The notes under the pieces: generated by a model
Told to the model about the DNA's origin: nothing
The model's input: the letters and a program-made list of their open reading frames with translations, nothing else
Databases searched by the model: none
NCBI GenBank assembly: GCA_963678675.1
Contig: OY783201.1
Coordinates: 13,653,712-13,717,711, forward strand
Direction of reading: 5' to 3'
DNA from: Xiphydria camelus
Taxonomy: Eukaryota; Arthropoda; Insecta; Hymenoptera; Xiphydriidae
Length of the DNA: 64,000 nt
In this document: in pieces, positions 1 to 10,920 of the stretch
Position numbering within the stretch: the first letter of the stretch is position 1
How the letters are laid out: the number at the start of each line of letters is the position of its first letter
Translations under genes and position numbers: made by a program

Positions 1-640
1 CGAAGGGGGACAACTGACACAAGGTATGTTTCGAGCATAAATGTTTATGCTCTGATGCTGCGAATTGTGTTGCGTTTTTTTTAATGGCAACCAAAAATTT
101 TACCCCTACAAAAGTTATTCCTTTTGATGAGACGAATTCAGACGTACCGTATTCTGTATCAATCTATCCATTTTTATCTATCCAGAGTTACCTGATGTAC
201 CTTAAGTTTGATTGTTTTCCAGTCAGTACGAATCAAACCATTATTCAGTTGACAATTTTTGGAGTGATTTCGCGTATCATGGTTTATTCAGCAAGTGAAG
301 TAGTGGATATTTTACTGGTTTTAGGAGAAGGTCCGTTATCGGGAACGGTATCGCAACCGGTTGCATAAAAAATGGGTAGATTGACATAAAATACGGTACC
401 TATATGTCTGAATTCGCCTCATAAAAAGGAATAACTTTTGAAGAGGTAAAATTTTTGGTTACCATTAAAAAAAAACGCAACATAACTCGCAGCATCAGAG
501 CATAAACATTTATGCTCGAAACATGCTTTGTCTCAGTTTTCCCCCTTCGAACCCTATAATTGTCCTTTTAAAGTTTTTTCGATTACTGCCCTCTTTCAAG
601 AGTTATTCAGCCGTACTCTTTCAAATGGGACACCCTGTAT
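1..640. repeat. Large foldback element, left end cut by window edge
   Basis: Positions 1-135 reappear as a reverse complement at about 405-549: both arms carry CGAAGGGGGA, the arm motif CATAAATGTTTATGCTC and AAAAGTTATTCCTTTT. The right tail runs on to GGGACACCCTGTAT at 627-640. The matching left tail must lie outside the window. An open frame of 94 codons runs through the left arm and loop (84-368), but it is AT-rich, resembles no family I know, and is best read as non-coding. The ACAGGGTG-type terminus is shared with four other foldback elements in this window. Confidence 0.75.
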
Positions 641-710
641 ATGAAATATACCTATATTATATTGCGAAGAGAGAATGCGAAAGTGAGTAAATCAGATAGA
701 GAATAGCAAA

Positions 711-1098
711 TCGTCGGTCTTATCACGTAAGGGCGTATCTCAGAAAATTTGAAAATTGAGTCAAGACCGCCAATAGGTTGCTCTCTTAAGCTTTATATTT
801 TTATCTCACGACCCGACGTACCTCAACATTTTATACTTTTGCTCCCCATATATATTTTTCGTCGCGTATCTCAAAATAATCAAAATTTAAATCTCACGTA
901 TAGCAGGCCTAAATTAGGATAGGCCCATACGTGTGATTTAAAAGGCATTCAAGCGCATAATTTTATACATAAAAAAATCACCAAGCTATAAAAATAATTA
1001 CAGGACTTATTCACAATGAAAAATAGTAAAATATTAAAAATCCCTCTCCTGAGGAATCATCAAAACTGAGGTACGCCCTTACGTGATAAGACCGACGA
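711..1098. repeat. MITE with about 30-bp terminal inverted repeats
   Basis: The left end TCGTCGGTCTTATCACGTAA is mirrored by the right end TTACGTGATAAGACCGACGA. The inverted match extends inward through GGGCGTATCTCAG with few mismatches. The interior is AT-rich and has no coding potential. An (AG)n run (1109-1124) and a G-rich run follow immediately. Confidence 0.75.
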
Positions 1099-1254
1099 AA
1101 TGGTAGCAAGAGAGAGAGAGAGAGAAGGGGGGGGGTGGAGAGGAATGTCCATCGAAAGGGTTACGGTCAGCGCGCTCTCCATTCACGTGCTCCTATATCT
1201 ACCGTTCTGGCTTTTCATAGATATCAGGTTGCCCATTAGCAAGTGCAGAGGCTG

Positions 1255-1690
1255 TCCAGTAATTACGGCTTAATTAATCCCGGCCTCCTCCAGACCGACT
1301 GATTAGAGCGCGCGGCCCTCAAAGGAAGAGCAATCCAATGACCCCTCTCGACGTTCCAGCCGCGCGGTGGGACTCCAGGCCTCCGCAAAATTCCGAGTTT
1401 GAATGCACGCCACGCGTTCTCTGATAACGTTTGGATGCAACCGGCATCTCCCGATAGCATCTGTTCCGCCGAGCGCTCGGCCCTCCGACACGGGGTTTCG
1501 TACCGTTTACGCCGGCCGCGCTTGCTCGCTCGCTCGCTCGCTGCTGCTTCGTACACAGCGGCGTAAACCTCTGCGGATACACTTACACGTTCAGCGCGTA
1601 TCGCGTGCGTAGGTACGAGATATGCGACACGACGCTTCCGCGTATGTGACTCGTTTGTGCGGTTGCAGAAATTCGAAGGGGCGGACCTGA
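1255..1690. other. CpG-rich unique block, no gene recognised
   Basis: About 430 bp of GC- and CpG-rich DNA with a short CTCG run near 1526-1546. Overlapping short frames exist on both strands, as expected of GC-rich random sequence. None has a recognisable domain. Confidence 0.4.
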
Positions 1691-1984
1691 GATCGCTCCT
1701 TATTCTCGAGTTGAAGTAAGAAAAAAGTACATATCATTTATAAATGCCCATGGACGAATCGAGCAAAAATTCCGTCCAGGGACTTTGTCTCTCAATTTAT
1801 AGCGTGTAAAATAGTATGCGACTTCAAGGAAGAAATATCAAATTGATATAAAAAAAGGACTTGATTGATCTGAATAAATAATTACTTGCGACACCGCAAG
1901 TAATTTTTAGTAGATCCGACTAATTCTTTTTCTGTGTGCAGTGAGATAATAACGGATTAGTTTCTTTCTATTCAACTTTCAACG
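1691..1984. other. AT-rich spacer with one small hairpin
   Basis: No gene seen. A short perfect hairpin (AATTACTTGCG / CGCAAGTAATT) lies at 1879-1905. It is followed by T residues but has no meaning as a terminator in eukaryotic DNA. Confidence 0.3.
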
Positions 1985-2145
1985 CGATTTATCTCGAATC
2001 GTAGTAGAGATATATGCAAAAATTGAAGGTAGCTTTCTTTATAGTAAAATCATAGACGACTACTTTTTATTTAAACTTCTTTTCGATATCTCCAACCGTT
2101 TTCGAGATATTCAATTTTAACTTGCACCGCCAACGTGAACGTTTA
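1985..2145 (-). repeat. Copy of the GATTATCTCG dispersed repeat family
   Basis: Read on the minus strand this matches copies at 16160-16310, 29657-29808, 29826-29982 and 37735-37910: a GATTATCTCG-like start, AACGATTGGAGATATCGA, a middle resembling AAGTTTAAAT, and a right side ending in TCGAGATAAATCG. The ends are roughly inverted repeats of each other. Confidence 0.5.
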
Positions 2146-2192
2146 TTCCCGAGTCGAAAAATAAGGATGGCTTAATCATAAATTACTGGTTT

Positions 2193-2194
<2 letters not shown>

Positions 2195-2236
<42 letters not shown>
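2195..2236. repeat. (GA)n microsatellite
   Basis: Nearly uninterrupted GA dinucleotides followed by AAAGAG. Confidence 0.95.
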
Positions 2237-2240
<4 letters not shown>

Positions 2241-2490
2241 CTTGTAGACGAACTTAGAATTTCTCAACATCTGTTTCGGATTTTCTGTTTGACAGTCTGT
2301 AGAGTCATCGGGGGAGAGAGAGAATAATAAATAAATTCCAGAATGTGATACAAACTGTTAAAGATTCGAGTTTACCTGCGACGAAAGTAACAAAATATGG
2401 ACCGAATATTCAAAGTTTCTAAGCTAATTCAAAGCAACCAGTGCACTACAATCGTTTCAATTTTGATAAATAAAATGTTGTCGGCACACA

Positions 2491-2580
2491 TCGAGTGTCA
2501 TGAAAAACTGAAATGATACGTAAAGTGTGATTTCGAGAACATTCAATCATCTTACGCATCCAATTTATAGCTTCGATGAC
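2491..2580. repeat. Dispersed repeat shared with 17441-17520
   Basis: About 80 bp match 17441-17520 (GAAAAACTG, ATTTCGAGAACATTC and TTACGCAT in the same order and spacing). No TIRs were recognised. It is probably a fragment of an interspersed repeat. Confidence 0.55.
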
Positions 2581-2639
2581 GTAAAGGCCACTTTTCTTAC
2601 ACAGGCAAAAGTATGGCCTGCAGTTCCGTTCGCGCCGTA

Positions 2640-2652
2640 CCCCCCCCCCCCC
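2640..2652. repeat. Poly-C run
   Basis: Uninterrupted cytosines; a likely length-variable or assembly-error-prone site. Confidence 0.85.
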
Positions 2653-2693
2653 TCCCCTCATTATTCTGATTCATACCCCAGCTATTCGGGTTT

Positions 2694-2852
2694 AATTAAG
2701 GAAGACTTCTATCTCTCGGCTGTCGACTCTTTGTCAAAGTGAGGGAATCGCAGGAAGTCATACAACTGGTCAGTACGTAAACTTTGAACGGAATTAAACT
2801 CCTCCTATTTCAGCCCTCTCGGCCAATTACACACTGTATAGTCCGTATATGA
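2694..2852. repeat. Dispersed repeat shared with about 13980-14131
   Basis: Both copies contain CTCGGCTGTC, ACTCTTT, then AAGTC(A/G)TA, TGGTCAGT, AAACT, GAAC, CTCCTCCT, TTTCAG and a terminal CTGTATAG. The second copy abuts the foldback element at 14132. Confidence 0.55.
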
Positions 2853-3509
2853 TTAATACAGAAATCATACATGACCAAATCCACATATGAATCATGTACA
2901 AAATATATAAAACTTTTCCATCTGGGCGTACGCTGCCAATACGTACTACACATGTATGTACACACACTCGAGATATGCACCATCATTAACCTCCTCTCGG
3001 CGTGACTCGTCCCTTGGACGCAATCCCCTTGATACTGAGAGAGCCAGCGGCGCCCCGTCCGTTTAATTATTTCAGCGAGTGTACCCACACGTATACGTGT
3101 CCGTGCGCTGGACCAGTCGAGCTCTCTCCCCTTCTCTTCGCGCACCCCTCGCCATGAGGCATACGAGGAAGAGGTCTACAGGTGGACAGGTAGATGACGG
3201 ACAACTGTATCCGCTTACCGTTTCCGACCGAAGGGGTTCGCGCGCGCGTCAACCCCACCGCGTCGGATTAAGGATTCATGGACCAGAAAAACGCGTGGAC
3301 TCGCTCGCGTCGCAAGTGCGGGACACAGAGCGGACGCCGTTTGGCTGTCGTCATTGTCGCACTAATTGTGAAATACCGCCGTGGAAAGACTACCGTAAGT
3401 TGCGAGGGATAACGGTATAGGTATACGGTTGATGTGTCGTGACGGGGTGAGGTGCGAGAGCAGGATGGAGGGGAGTAAGGAAAGAGCAGAAGGGATGCTG
3501 CACCCCGAT
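2853..3509. other. Mixed-composition spacer, no gene recognised
   Basis: The left half is AT-rich, and from about 2990 to 3420 the sequence becomes CpG-rich. Short frames occur on both strands without domains. Confidence 0.3.
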
Positions 3510-3598
3510 CTCTCTCTCTCCCCCTCTCTCTCTCTCTCTCTCTCCCTCTCTCCCTCTCCCTCTCTCCCTCTCTCTCTCTCCCTCTCTCTCTCTCTCTG
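3510..3598. repeat. (CT)n / CCCTCT microsatellite
   Basis: About 90 bp of CT dinucleotides with interspersed CCCTCT units. The low-complexity peptide frames it creates on both strands are artefacts. Confidence 0.95.
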
Positions 3599-3660
3599 CT
3601 CTGATTTGACTGTGTATTCACTCGTTTTGCCATTACTCTGTTTTACCTGTCATATTTAAT

Positions 3661-4608
3661 TTGTCCGTCGATATTCGAGCAATTTACTCGGATGGCAGGT
3701 CTAATTGGTTACAACCGCTGTCATTTTATACTATATTATATTATATGCTCCAGTGAGGGAGCCTAACTAATTATTTAATTATATTCTTCTAAGCTTGCTC
3801 GCTTTAATGTTTAATGCTCAACTATAATTTTATTATGAGATTGTGAGTTTCGTGATCTGATTTAACGAAACGGAAATCTAGTTTCCGGTAAGAAACATGA
3901 ATTCAACCAAGTTTTTATATTTCTAACGAAATATTGATGCAAGTAGATGGAGTAGGGATTATAGTACCTACCTACTACTTTATAAAAAGAAGAAAGAAAA
4001 AAACGAAATGAACCATTTTGACTCTTTCCACGTAATCGAGAACGACGAAAAGATAAACTCAAATGAGAAACTGAATAATAGGTGGTTTTAAAGGAACGAT
4101 ATTGAATTATCGAAGAAAAACATTTAAGTCTATCGACTCAGAAAGAAACGAGAGCAAAATGTGCTGTTTTTTATAAGATTCTATGTTAAAAGTGAATTAA
4201 TTTATTTATTTTATAAAAGGGGAAAATCGCGAGATTTAGGGTAAAAAAGGGTAAGCTTAAAAAATAGGGGGTAGGTAATGGGGAATAGAGGACCCATTGT
4301 GAAGCCTTAAATTTATCTGAATTCAGTTGAACCTTTGTGTCGATTCCTCACCTATATATTATATTTTTTATATTTATTTTACAAGGTGATGGTGAAACAC
4401 CACAACGTTTAAACCGAAGGACTTTAACACTTTAATCTATCGATTTACCGAATTTGATAAAAATCGCTCTATATTAATTCCATTGTATTATCAATAGAAT
4501 CTCCTTAATGCAGAACTATTTTACTACTCTCCCGCGTTATCATTCCAATGCACTCCAATGCCCTTCTCTCCGCGAAAGTCTTTGCTCGATGTACCTATTT
4601 ATTACCTA
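3661..4608. other. AT-rich spacer, nothing recognised
   Basis: About 950 bp of low-complexity AT-rich DNA. I see no coding frame, RNA gene or clear TIR in it. Confidence 0.3.
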
Positions 4609-4833
4609 CACTGAGAAAAAAATGTACTTGATCGAAATAAACGTGCCTTTGAATAGTCCCAAGAGCATGTTTATTCGATTTAAATGAATATTGGTTGGAC
4701 GCAAATATGAGAGATTATTGAATTAATTAGACGTTATTTAAATCAAATCGATATTCATTTAAATCGAATAAATACGCTCTTGGGACTATCCAAAGGCACG
4801 CTTATTTCAATCAAGTACATTTTTGTCTCAGTG
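4609..4833. repeat. Palindromic MITE, CACTGAGAAAA ends, TA target duplication
   Basis: The left end CACTGAGAAAAAAATGTACT is mirrored by AGTACATTTTTGTCTCAGTG. TA flanks both sides (4607-4608, 4834-4835). The arms also share TGGGACTATCCAAAGGCACG (with mismatches) and ATTTAAATCGAATA. TA duplication and CACTG ends suit a Tc1/mariner-mobilised, non-autonomous element. Confidence 0.8.
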
Positions 4834-5202
4834 TATAGATATCTATGGAGAGATTCGAAGGGCGAAAAAGAAAAACAATTTTTGTCATTTCCTCGTATAC
4901 CTCGCACAGCGATCGGTAGCGATAACTTGTTTTCGGAACGGGACGCCACACGACCCGCCCGATCTGCGCGCTATCAAATTGGGCTAGAGTCAACATCCGC
5001 CGCAGAGCATCGCGTGATAGCGTTGCAATCTTATATCGCTACGCATATATTATCTCTCGACAATATATCGTCGGCTTACGTACCGAGAATCCGCATCGAT
5101 TCGTCAGACGCGCGAGGATTATTTCGCCTCGACGCGTCGTGGCGCCGATCGTTCGACCCGCCGAAGATTCTTTCACTCTCCTCGTAGCGTAACGAGCCGC
5201 GC
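4834..5202. other. CpG-rich unique block, no gene recognised
   Basis: A GC-rich segment between two transposable elements. A 135-codon frame crosses from the preceding MITE into it, which argues against real coding. Confidence 0.3.
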
Positions 5203-5710
5203 AATGAGGAACTTGCATGATTTTTTTTATTGGCTTAAAAAATAGAGTAAAAAATTACAATTTCAACGGTATATAAACTTATGGTGTTAACATGTCGGAT
5301 AGAACCTTCACAAATTTGAGTTAAAAATGTAGCGTTTGAAAGAGCCGCGCAAACAGCGAGGAGCAATATGTGACGTCACACAATAGTAAAAGCGCTCTCG
5401 GCCAATCATACGTCGTTCTAGGGCGGGGCGTAGTTAGGAGCACTCGACAGTCATTGGTTGAAATTGAGATTTAGCCAGTGATCATCGAATGTGTGACGTC
5501 ACAGAACAGTAAAAGCGTCTAGGCCAATCATACTGCGTTCTAGGTCGGGGCGTGGTTTAGGCGTTTCAGGCACGATTAATTAATTCTTTTTCTCTAATAT
5601 AGTTACATATTATTAAAAAAATACAGTGCTCCCTGGTTTTTGTAACACGATAGCTTCATTCAGTAACATTTTCAGGGAAAAAGAAATTTCATGCAAGTTC
5701 TCTCCTCATT
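5203..5710 (+). mobile_element. TIR element copy A carrying CRE, CCAAT and GC-box motifs
   Basis: The ends AATGAGGAACTTGCATGA and TCATGCAAGTT...CCTCATT are inverted repeats. An inverted second copy, similar end to end, lies at 18119-18620. Inside are two related modules, each with TGACGTCA (5371-5378 and 5494-5501), an AGTAAAAGCG motif, GGCCAATCATAC (CCAAT box) and a GCGGGGCGT / TCGGGGCGTGG GC-box-like motif. There is no transposase frame, so it is non-autonomous. A role for the promoter-like motifs is inferred, not shown. Confidence 0.8.
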
Positions 5711-6190
5711 CGACGATCGAATACCTGTGCACGGCGATCCACTTCTGCGCTGTTCTCGCGCGCACGCGGTACCTCCGGATTAATACGCACGTTTGATTGA
5801 TTATACACCGTGCACTTCTTCTTTTTTTTTCTCTCTCGATAATTTCCCTCGCGTCATCATTTTGCACTCGTTCTCGCGCCGCTCGACGCGCGTGCCGGAT
5901 CGATATTAGCGCATTCTTTCCGCGGCGAGGACACGCGCATAACGACAGATCGTTTCTCTCGTTAAGGCGCACAGCGCGCCTCGATTAATTGCGATGGAAA
6001 TTATATAGGGATCGCACGAGCCTCGCGGACTTGCCTTTTTTGGCACCACCCTTATCTCGCGGCGACGCGGTAATGATAATCGACGGCGATGAATGATGGC
6101 AGTGACGGCGACTTTATCGTGCATCGTTTCGCAGTCACTCTTCGGCTTCGAGAAATCGTTACGCGATGTCGCCCGTAAAATGCATGCGCA
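5711..6190. other. CpG-rich unique block, no gene recognised
   Basis: GC-rich, with open frames on several strands but no domain. It ends abruptly in an AT-rich repeat region. Confidence 0.3.
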
Positions 6191-7200
6191 GTTGCAAATT
6201 TTGTTTTTTTTTAATTAAAAATTATGCTTATCAATATTTTTACGTTAATATTTTAACACAATTCAAACATTTTAAATGTAATTTATGTGTAAAAAGAAAA
6301 ATTTACAAGATCGTTTGTAGTTTTTGAAATTATAATATTATCCGAGTATTAATTTGATCAAAGAAATATGTTGTTTCTAACAGTTTTATTCGTCGTTTTT
6401 GTGGAAAAAACGAAAACTTTGTGTCAAAAGTTAACAGAAGCTATATGTCGCATAAAGAAAAAAATTACATTAACCGATCTTACATTCATTTTGAATATTT
6501 CTTTAAGTCAAAAGATATAAAGCGATTCGTTGAGATAATACAAATCAAATATTCCTTTGACACGGAAAAACCGTTCTATTTGTGTTTAACATTTAACATA
6601 ATCCTTGTATTATTTTTTAACACAAGAGCCTTTGGTTAAATTAACACACAAATTTTGTGTGGATTCTTTGGAACATGTAAAATGTGTTAAATTTTGTGTG
6701 GATTCTTTGGAACATGTAAAATGTGTTAAATTTTGTGTTTTCTTGTTAAAAAGTATCTTGCAAAAATGTTTGTTTTAAATTTAATACCAGTTCATGCGTT
6801 ATTTTAATACAATCCCATAGCTATGTGTTGATTCATTTTAACATATTTTAAATGTAATCCACGCGTAAGAAGTTATATCTGCAAGTTCGTCTATGGTGGT
6901 TTTTGAAATTATATTATCCAAGTGTTATAATTTGATTAAAGAGCTGTATTGTTTTTAAAAATATCAATCGTCATTTCACTTCAAAAGATTGCTTTAATAC
7001 GGAAAAACCATTCAATTTATGTTAAATATTTGGTATTATTCTACTTGCGTTACTTTTTAACATGAGTTTTTTTAGTTAAACTATCATGAAAGTTTATCTA
7101 AACTCATTGGGTCATGTAGAATGTGTTAAACTCAATACAAAATTGCCAATTGTATACTGAGATAAATGAAGTAAACTAGACAGTATAGGTAATATATCAA
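6191..7200. repeat. AT-rich region with degenerate internal duplication
   Basis: Blocks at about 6225-6640 and 6830-7110 are diverged direct copies: each has TTTTGAAATTATA, ATTATCC, TTTGATCAAAG or TTTGATTAAAG, TTGTTT, then ACGGAAAAACC and TTAACA(C/T). Many short TTAACA / TGTTAA motifs are scattered through. No gene seen. Confidence 0.5.
6652..6738. repeat. Identical 39-bp tandem duplication
   Basis: Two identical 39-bp units (6652-6690, 6691-6729), starting ATTTTGTGTGGATTC and containing GGAACATGTAAAATG, plus a 9-bp third start. Exact identity inside an otherwise decayed repeat suggests recent slippage. Confidence 0.9.
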
Positions 7201-7649
7201 TATAGAGAGGTAATAGCAGTACAGGTAGGGGAAGGTGGGGCAAGATGGGGCCATGGGGTAAGATGGGGTACCCGTTATTATTTATGTTAATAGTGGTGCC
7301 AACTTTCGAACTACCTCAAAAATGGCTTCGGAATACGCCTATTAGTGTTTGCTGTAAGTCTGGCGACGCTAGCGCCAGTTATTCTCATGTTGTCATAGAA
7401 TATATATGTCGTGCTATATGTCCTAAGAGATTGCTATTTTATTCGAAGCTGATTTCAGTGCAGTTATCGTAAGTACAGTGCCATTTTAATATAAACTGCA
7501 TGCCTTTGCTTAATATTTGCTTCTTTATGATTAATATCATGTATAGTTAATATAATTTTGTTTAAAGTGTAAGCAATTTGAACACATTTAATCTCAAAAT
7601 GTCATGTAGGGGTAAGATGGGGACATATATACGGGGCAAGATGGGGGCG

Positions 7650-7865
7650 TCTATGGAAGGTCGACTTTTTGGTCTTTCTACTTCTGACTTGAAAAAGTTA
7701 GCATATCAGTTGGTGATTCGAAAAAACAAAGAACACCCTTTTAACTTCGATAAAACTGAAGTTGGAAAAGAATGGTTGTGGTTGATTTTTAAAAGAAATT
7801 CAAGTTCATCACATTTAGAAAGCCTGAGTGAATATCGGAAGCTCCAGCACATTACTCCTGTGCTG
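7650..7865 (+). pseudogene. pogo/Tigger-type transposase, CENP-B-like HTH fragment
   Basis: The frame carries GRLFGLSTSDLKKLAYQLV, then HPFN, VGKEWL and FKRN in the order and spacing of the Tc5/CENP-B-type HTH of pogo/Tigger transposases (family pattern FGLT..DLR.LAYQLA..N...HPFN....AGK.WL..F.KRN). This domain binds the element's terminal repeats. After about residue 76 the family pattern (SLR.PE.TS) is lost. No DDE catalytic domain follows and the frame stops at 7988, so this is an N-terminal remnant. A domesticated HTH peptide cannot be excluded, but the decay and location inside matching TIRs argue for a dead transposon. Confidence 0.6.
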
Positions 7866-9232
7866 GAGAAGAGGAGAAAAATAACGATGTGGCGCACGTT
7901 TGCGTATTCCGTAATTAGTTCCATACGTATATATGGTACCCCATCTTGCCCCGTACACGGAGAGAAATCGTCAGTACTATTTGCCTGAAATTCAGGGAAA
8001 AAATACCCAACTAGTACGGTAATCGTGTTGCATTTGGTTAGTGAGGTAAAAAATATCATGCATTCAAAGAGTTTTTCATGTTCTCGAAAGTAAAATGTGA
8101 CCTCTGTATCAAATAAAAAATGTGGTTGGAATAGATGAAAATTATGGCTGAGATAGATTGAAAGTGTCAAACAATGAGAAAGATTTTACTGTTTTCGGGG
8201 TAGAAACTGCTGCACCGGTACGGTAAAATATACTAACCTGCACTGAAATTATTACTAACCTCAAGGATTATTTTTTTCCCACCAATTAGAATATAAATTT
8301 ACCGTTCAATGTGATACTTTTTATTTTACGTTTTTATATTTTTATTTATCCGTGAGCAAATTTTCTTCACCTTATTAAGTGAAAATTAATTATTAAATTA
8401 AAAATAGTATGGAAATTTTTATATATTTTGTTCTAATTACTTGTTTAATATCGGGAATTGAATTCTTTTCCTGACATTTGAGCTAAGTGCGTTTATTTGT
8501 GACCGTTGCTATCGAGCGTCGCGTCGTTCCGCGTCTTTCGTACCAGTGCAGTGCCGAAAAATTCGCATCACGGAGCAAGTCGCGGCATCGGGATACGTAC
8601 CCGCGCTTGCCTGTGCCAGAAATAGCAGTTTATTGCGGCCAGGTAGTAAACGATCGCTGCAAATGACGAGTATTTCTAACTTCCTTGTTACGCGTTCATT
8701 ACTAAGGAAAATTCGACAGCTTTTGTAGGAAATATTTCCCGAAAGAACAGTTTATTGATGAATGCAACTGATTGTGAGTTACAACGTGATGAATGTGACT
8801 GCGACTTGACTTCGGCTCTTCGCCGAAGTAGCTCTTGCGATGGTCGAAGGAGAGAATGACCACCGAGCTGCCCAAGCCGTCCTTACGCCCGGCTCGTCCC
8901 TTATTCCGAGCCGATCACCGTGCGTTCTCAGGTAGCGTCGGTGTCCTGTTAGTCGGACGATTGGTATGGTCTTCCGTGCGTTATCGAGGATGTTCCGTTA
9001 ACGGCCCGCAGACCCTAGGTTTTCTCCGTCAAATCGTTCCTCACACTTTTCTGCGCAGAAGAACAAATGACATACAAAATTAAATAGATTAAAATTTTTC
9101 AATGAAAATCTTATCTGCTGAGACTATGTATTGTAAGCTATATTCGACGTGGTAGACTCGACGCGGCTGCACGATAAGTCCTGAAGCAATCCTCGATGAG
9201 ACTCGAATAACGATCCGATATGCACGCTGGTT

Positions 9233-9415
9233 GTCGATCGAATGGCTTCCTTTGATTGCCTGGAGGAGCATAAGACCCCCTTACTCCTTCATCCTGGGCC
9301 TGCATTGGAAAGCCCCGTTGCCTTGACGTCATTATGGGGGAAACTGCCCGCTTCCACCTGGCTTCGTGAATCACCCTTGCTTGACGCGTCCACTCCTAAC
9401 GGTGCCTTGAAATTT
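9233..9415 (+). repeat. 185-bp repeat with conserved open frame (inverted copy near 36.1 kb)
   Basis: This matches the reverse complement of 36030-36216 without an indel over about 59 codons. Read from the ATG at 9242 it gives SPVALTSLWGKLPASTW in the middle, identical in the other copy, with differences mostly near the ends. I do not recognise the peptide. It could be a fragment of a transposon-encoded protein or a plain repeat that happens to be open. Confidence 0.6.
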
Positions 9416-9835
9416 CAGTATAGAATTTTTTTGCATGAATTTCCCCAATTTCTCTTCTAGTCTTCTCTTCTTATTTATAACGAAAAAGAAATCACCAGAA
9501 TGTCCCATCAAATACTCCTGGTAATGGTCAAAAATGGTGAGACTTCTCCGTATATCAGGCAAAAAATATGATTAAAAAATCTACTAACATTTTCCCATAA
9601 ATCTTCTAAATAAAATCACTTACCTCAAAAGCCGCTTTCACCAGACAGTAATTCATCTTTTTAAATAATTGTTTTTTTAATAAATGTGTTAGTTTAAGCA
9701 CTTTATTTTTTCTGGAACAACTCGCACCGGTTCTAATGGCCACAACTCACAACGTGCGTCGACTTCTGACGATCGGCCGAAAACGGCCGAACTGACGCGA
9801 ACTGACGCGAACTGACGCTCACGTGATCGCCTTTA
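9416..9835. other. AT-rich interior of nested element, nothing recognised
   Basis: No gene seen. A short direct repeat (GAACTGACGC, three units) lies at about 9788-9820. Confidence 0.3.
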
Positions 9836-10418
9836 TAGATGCCATTGGTAGAATCTATCTACCCGGATAGGTAAAAATTCCGTTACTCTAGGGTAATTGT
9901 GCAGTAACGTAATGATAAAAATTAAGGCGCACAACTTGTTACAATTTAAGGGCCGAATGATAATTTTTGCTGCTATTATACGATAACGTTTATTAACGGA
10001 GGGATACTTTCTATATTGTGCAGGCATAAAAATTCCTGTTCGGGTAAAATTGTAGAGTTGGAACGGTAAAAATTCTGGAACGTTCGTCAAAATATATCGG
10101 TTGACTGTTAATTCCTGACCAGCGCCTCTACAAAATTAACCGTAAAACACCGAATGCTACACGCTTACCCTACTATTTAGGTAATTTTTACCGAAAATTT
10201 CTCTCCGTGTAGGTGGGGCAAGATGGGGACTTTTAGATGTTTTCATTATAATTCGTTTTAATGTTCATAATCACTTTTAGTCGCTCTTCTGTATATCGAA
10301 TATAGTCAACAACTTATTGAACAATACGAAGTGCAATTGTTCATTCAATTTCCTGGGAAAATTAATTTTCTAGAAGCAATTGAACTTTAAGTACCCCATC
10401 TTACCCCACCTTCCCCTA

Positions 10419-10496
10419 ATACCAATTAATAACAAGAGTAATACGTATTGATGAGAAATAACTATTTATATATATTGGGATATTTATATACCCCCA

Positions 10497-10527
<31 letters not shown>

Positions 10528-10920
10528 AAATTTATCTCGGTGCATAATGAAGCGCGCGAGATAAAGCGTCTTGTTGAAATTAAGAAAACCATGGCTTTCG
10601 GCGCAGGGACATGTCTTTATTAACAGATCGAAAAAAATCACCGACACAATATTATTCAGTACATCGAATTGCCGGGAGTACGACCGAATCCTTGCGTTGA
10701 AGACTCGAAAATGGACAACTCGGGCGCATAGCGGTCTCATCATCCTTCTCGCGCGATAACGGCCGCAGCGCGGCAAAAGTTCGTCGACCTTCACGCGAGC
10801 GGCGCGGAGAATCCTCCTCGAAGGGGTGGGGAGAAGCGCCGGCCAGTTCTCCATATAGCGGTCCGTTCGTCATTCCGCAAAATATCATTCGCTCTGGCGG
10901 TAGTCCGACGGATGACACGG
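10419..10920. other. Spacer with (CA)n microsatellite
   Basis: A CA run occupies 10496-10525, followed by mixed-composition DNA without a recognisable gene. Confidence 0.5.

Larger units (their letters stand above)
7956..10209. mobile_element. 2.25-kb TIR element nested in the pogo-like element
   Basis: It begins CACGGAGAGAAAT and ends ATTTCTCTCCGTG. TA flanks both sides (7954-7955 and 10210-10211), and the pogo-like motif resumes directly after it (GGTGGGGCAAGATGGGG). The ends are AT-rich, and the interior (about 8480-9080) is GC-richer and unrelated to the ends, as if DNA had been captured. A repeat shared with 36030-36216 lies at 9233-9415. No transposase frame was seen, so it was probably moved in trans. 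Confidence 0.65.
7226..10418 (+). mobile_element. pogo/Tigger-like DNA transposon remnant, interrupted by another element
   Basis: The left end TAGGGGAAGGTGGGGCAAG is mirrored by the right end CTTACCCCACCTTCCCCTA. Both ends are bounded by TA, the Tc1/mariner/pogo target duplication. The GGGGCAAGATGGGG and GGGGTAAGATGGGG motifs recur subterminally (7240-7270, 7610-7650, 7935-7952, 10213-10228, 10391-10405). The left 730 bp contain a recognisable HTH of a CENP-B/pogo-type transposase. A 2.25-kb insert (7956-10209) splits the element. Without the insert it would be about 0.94 kb, so most of the transposase is gone. Confidence 0.7.

Noticed and set aside
1879..1912. Hairpin followed by T run, resembling an intrinsic terminator
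   Set aside because: Bacterial-type termination does not apply to insect nuclear DNA and no gene ends here.
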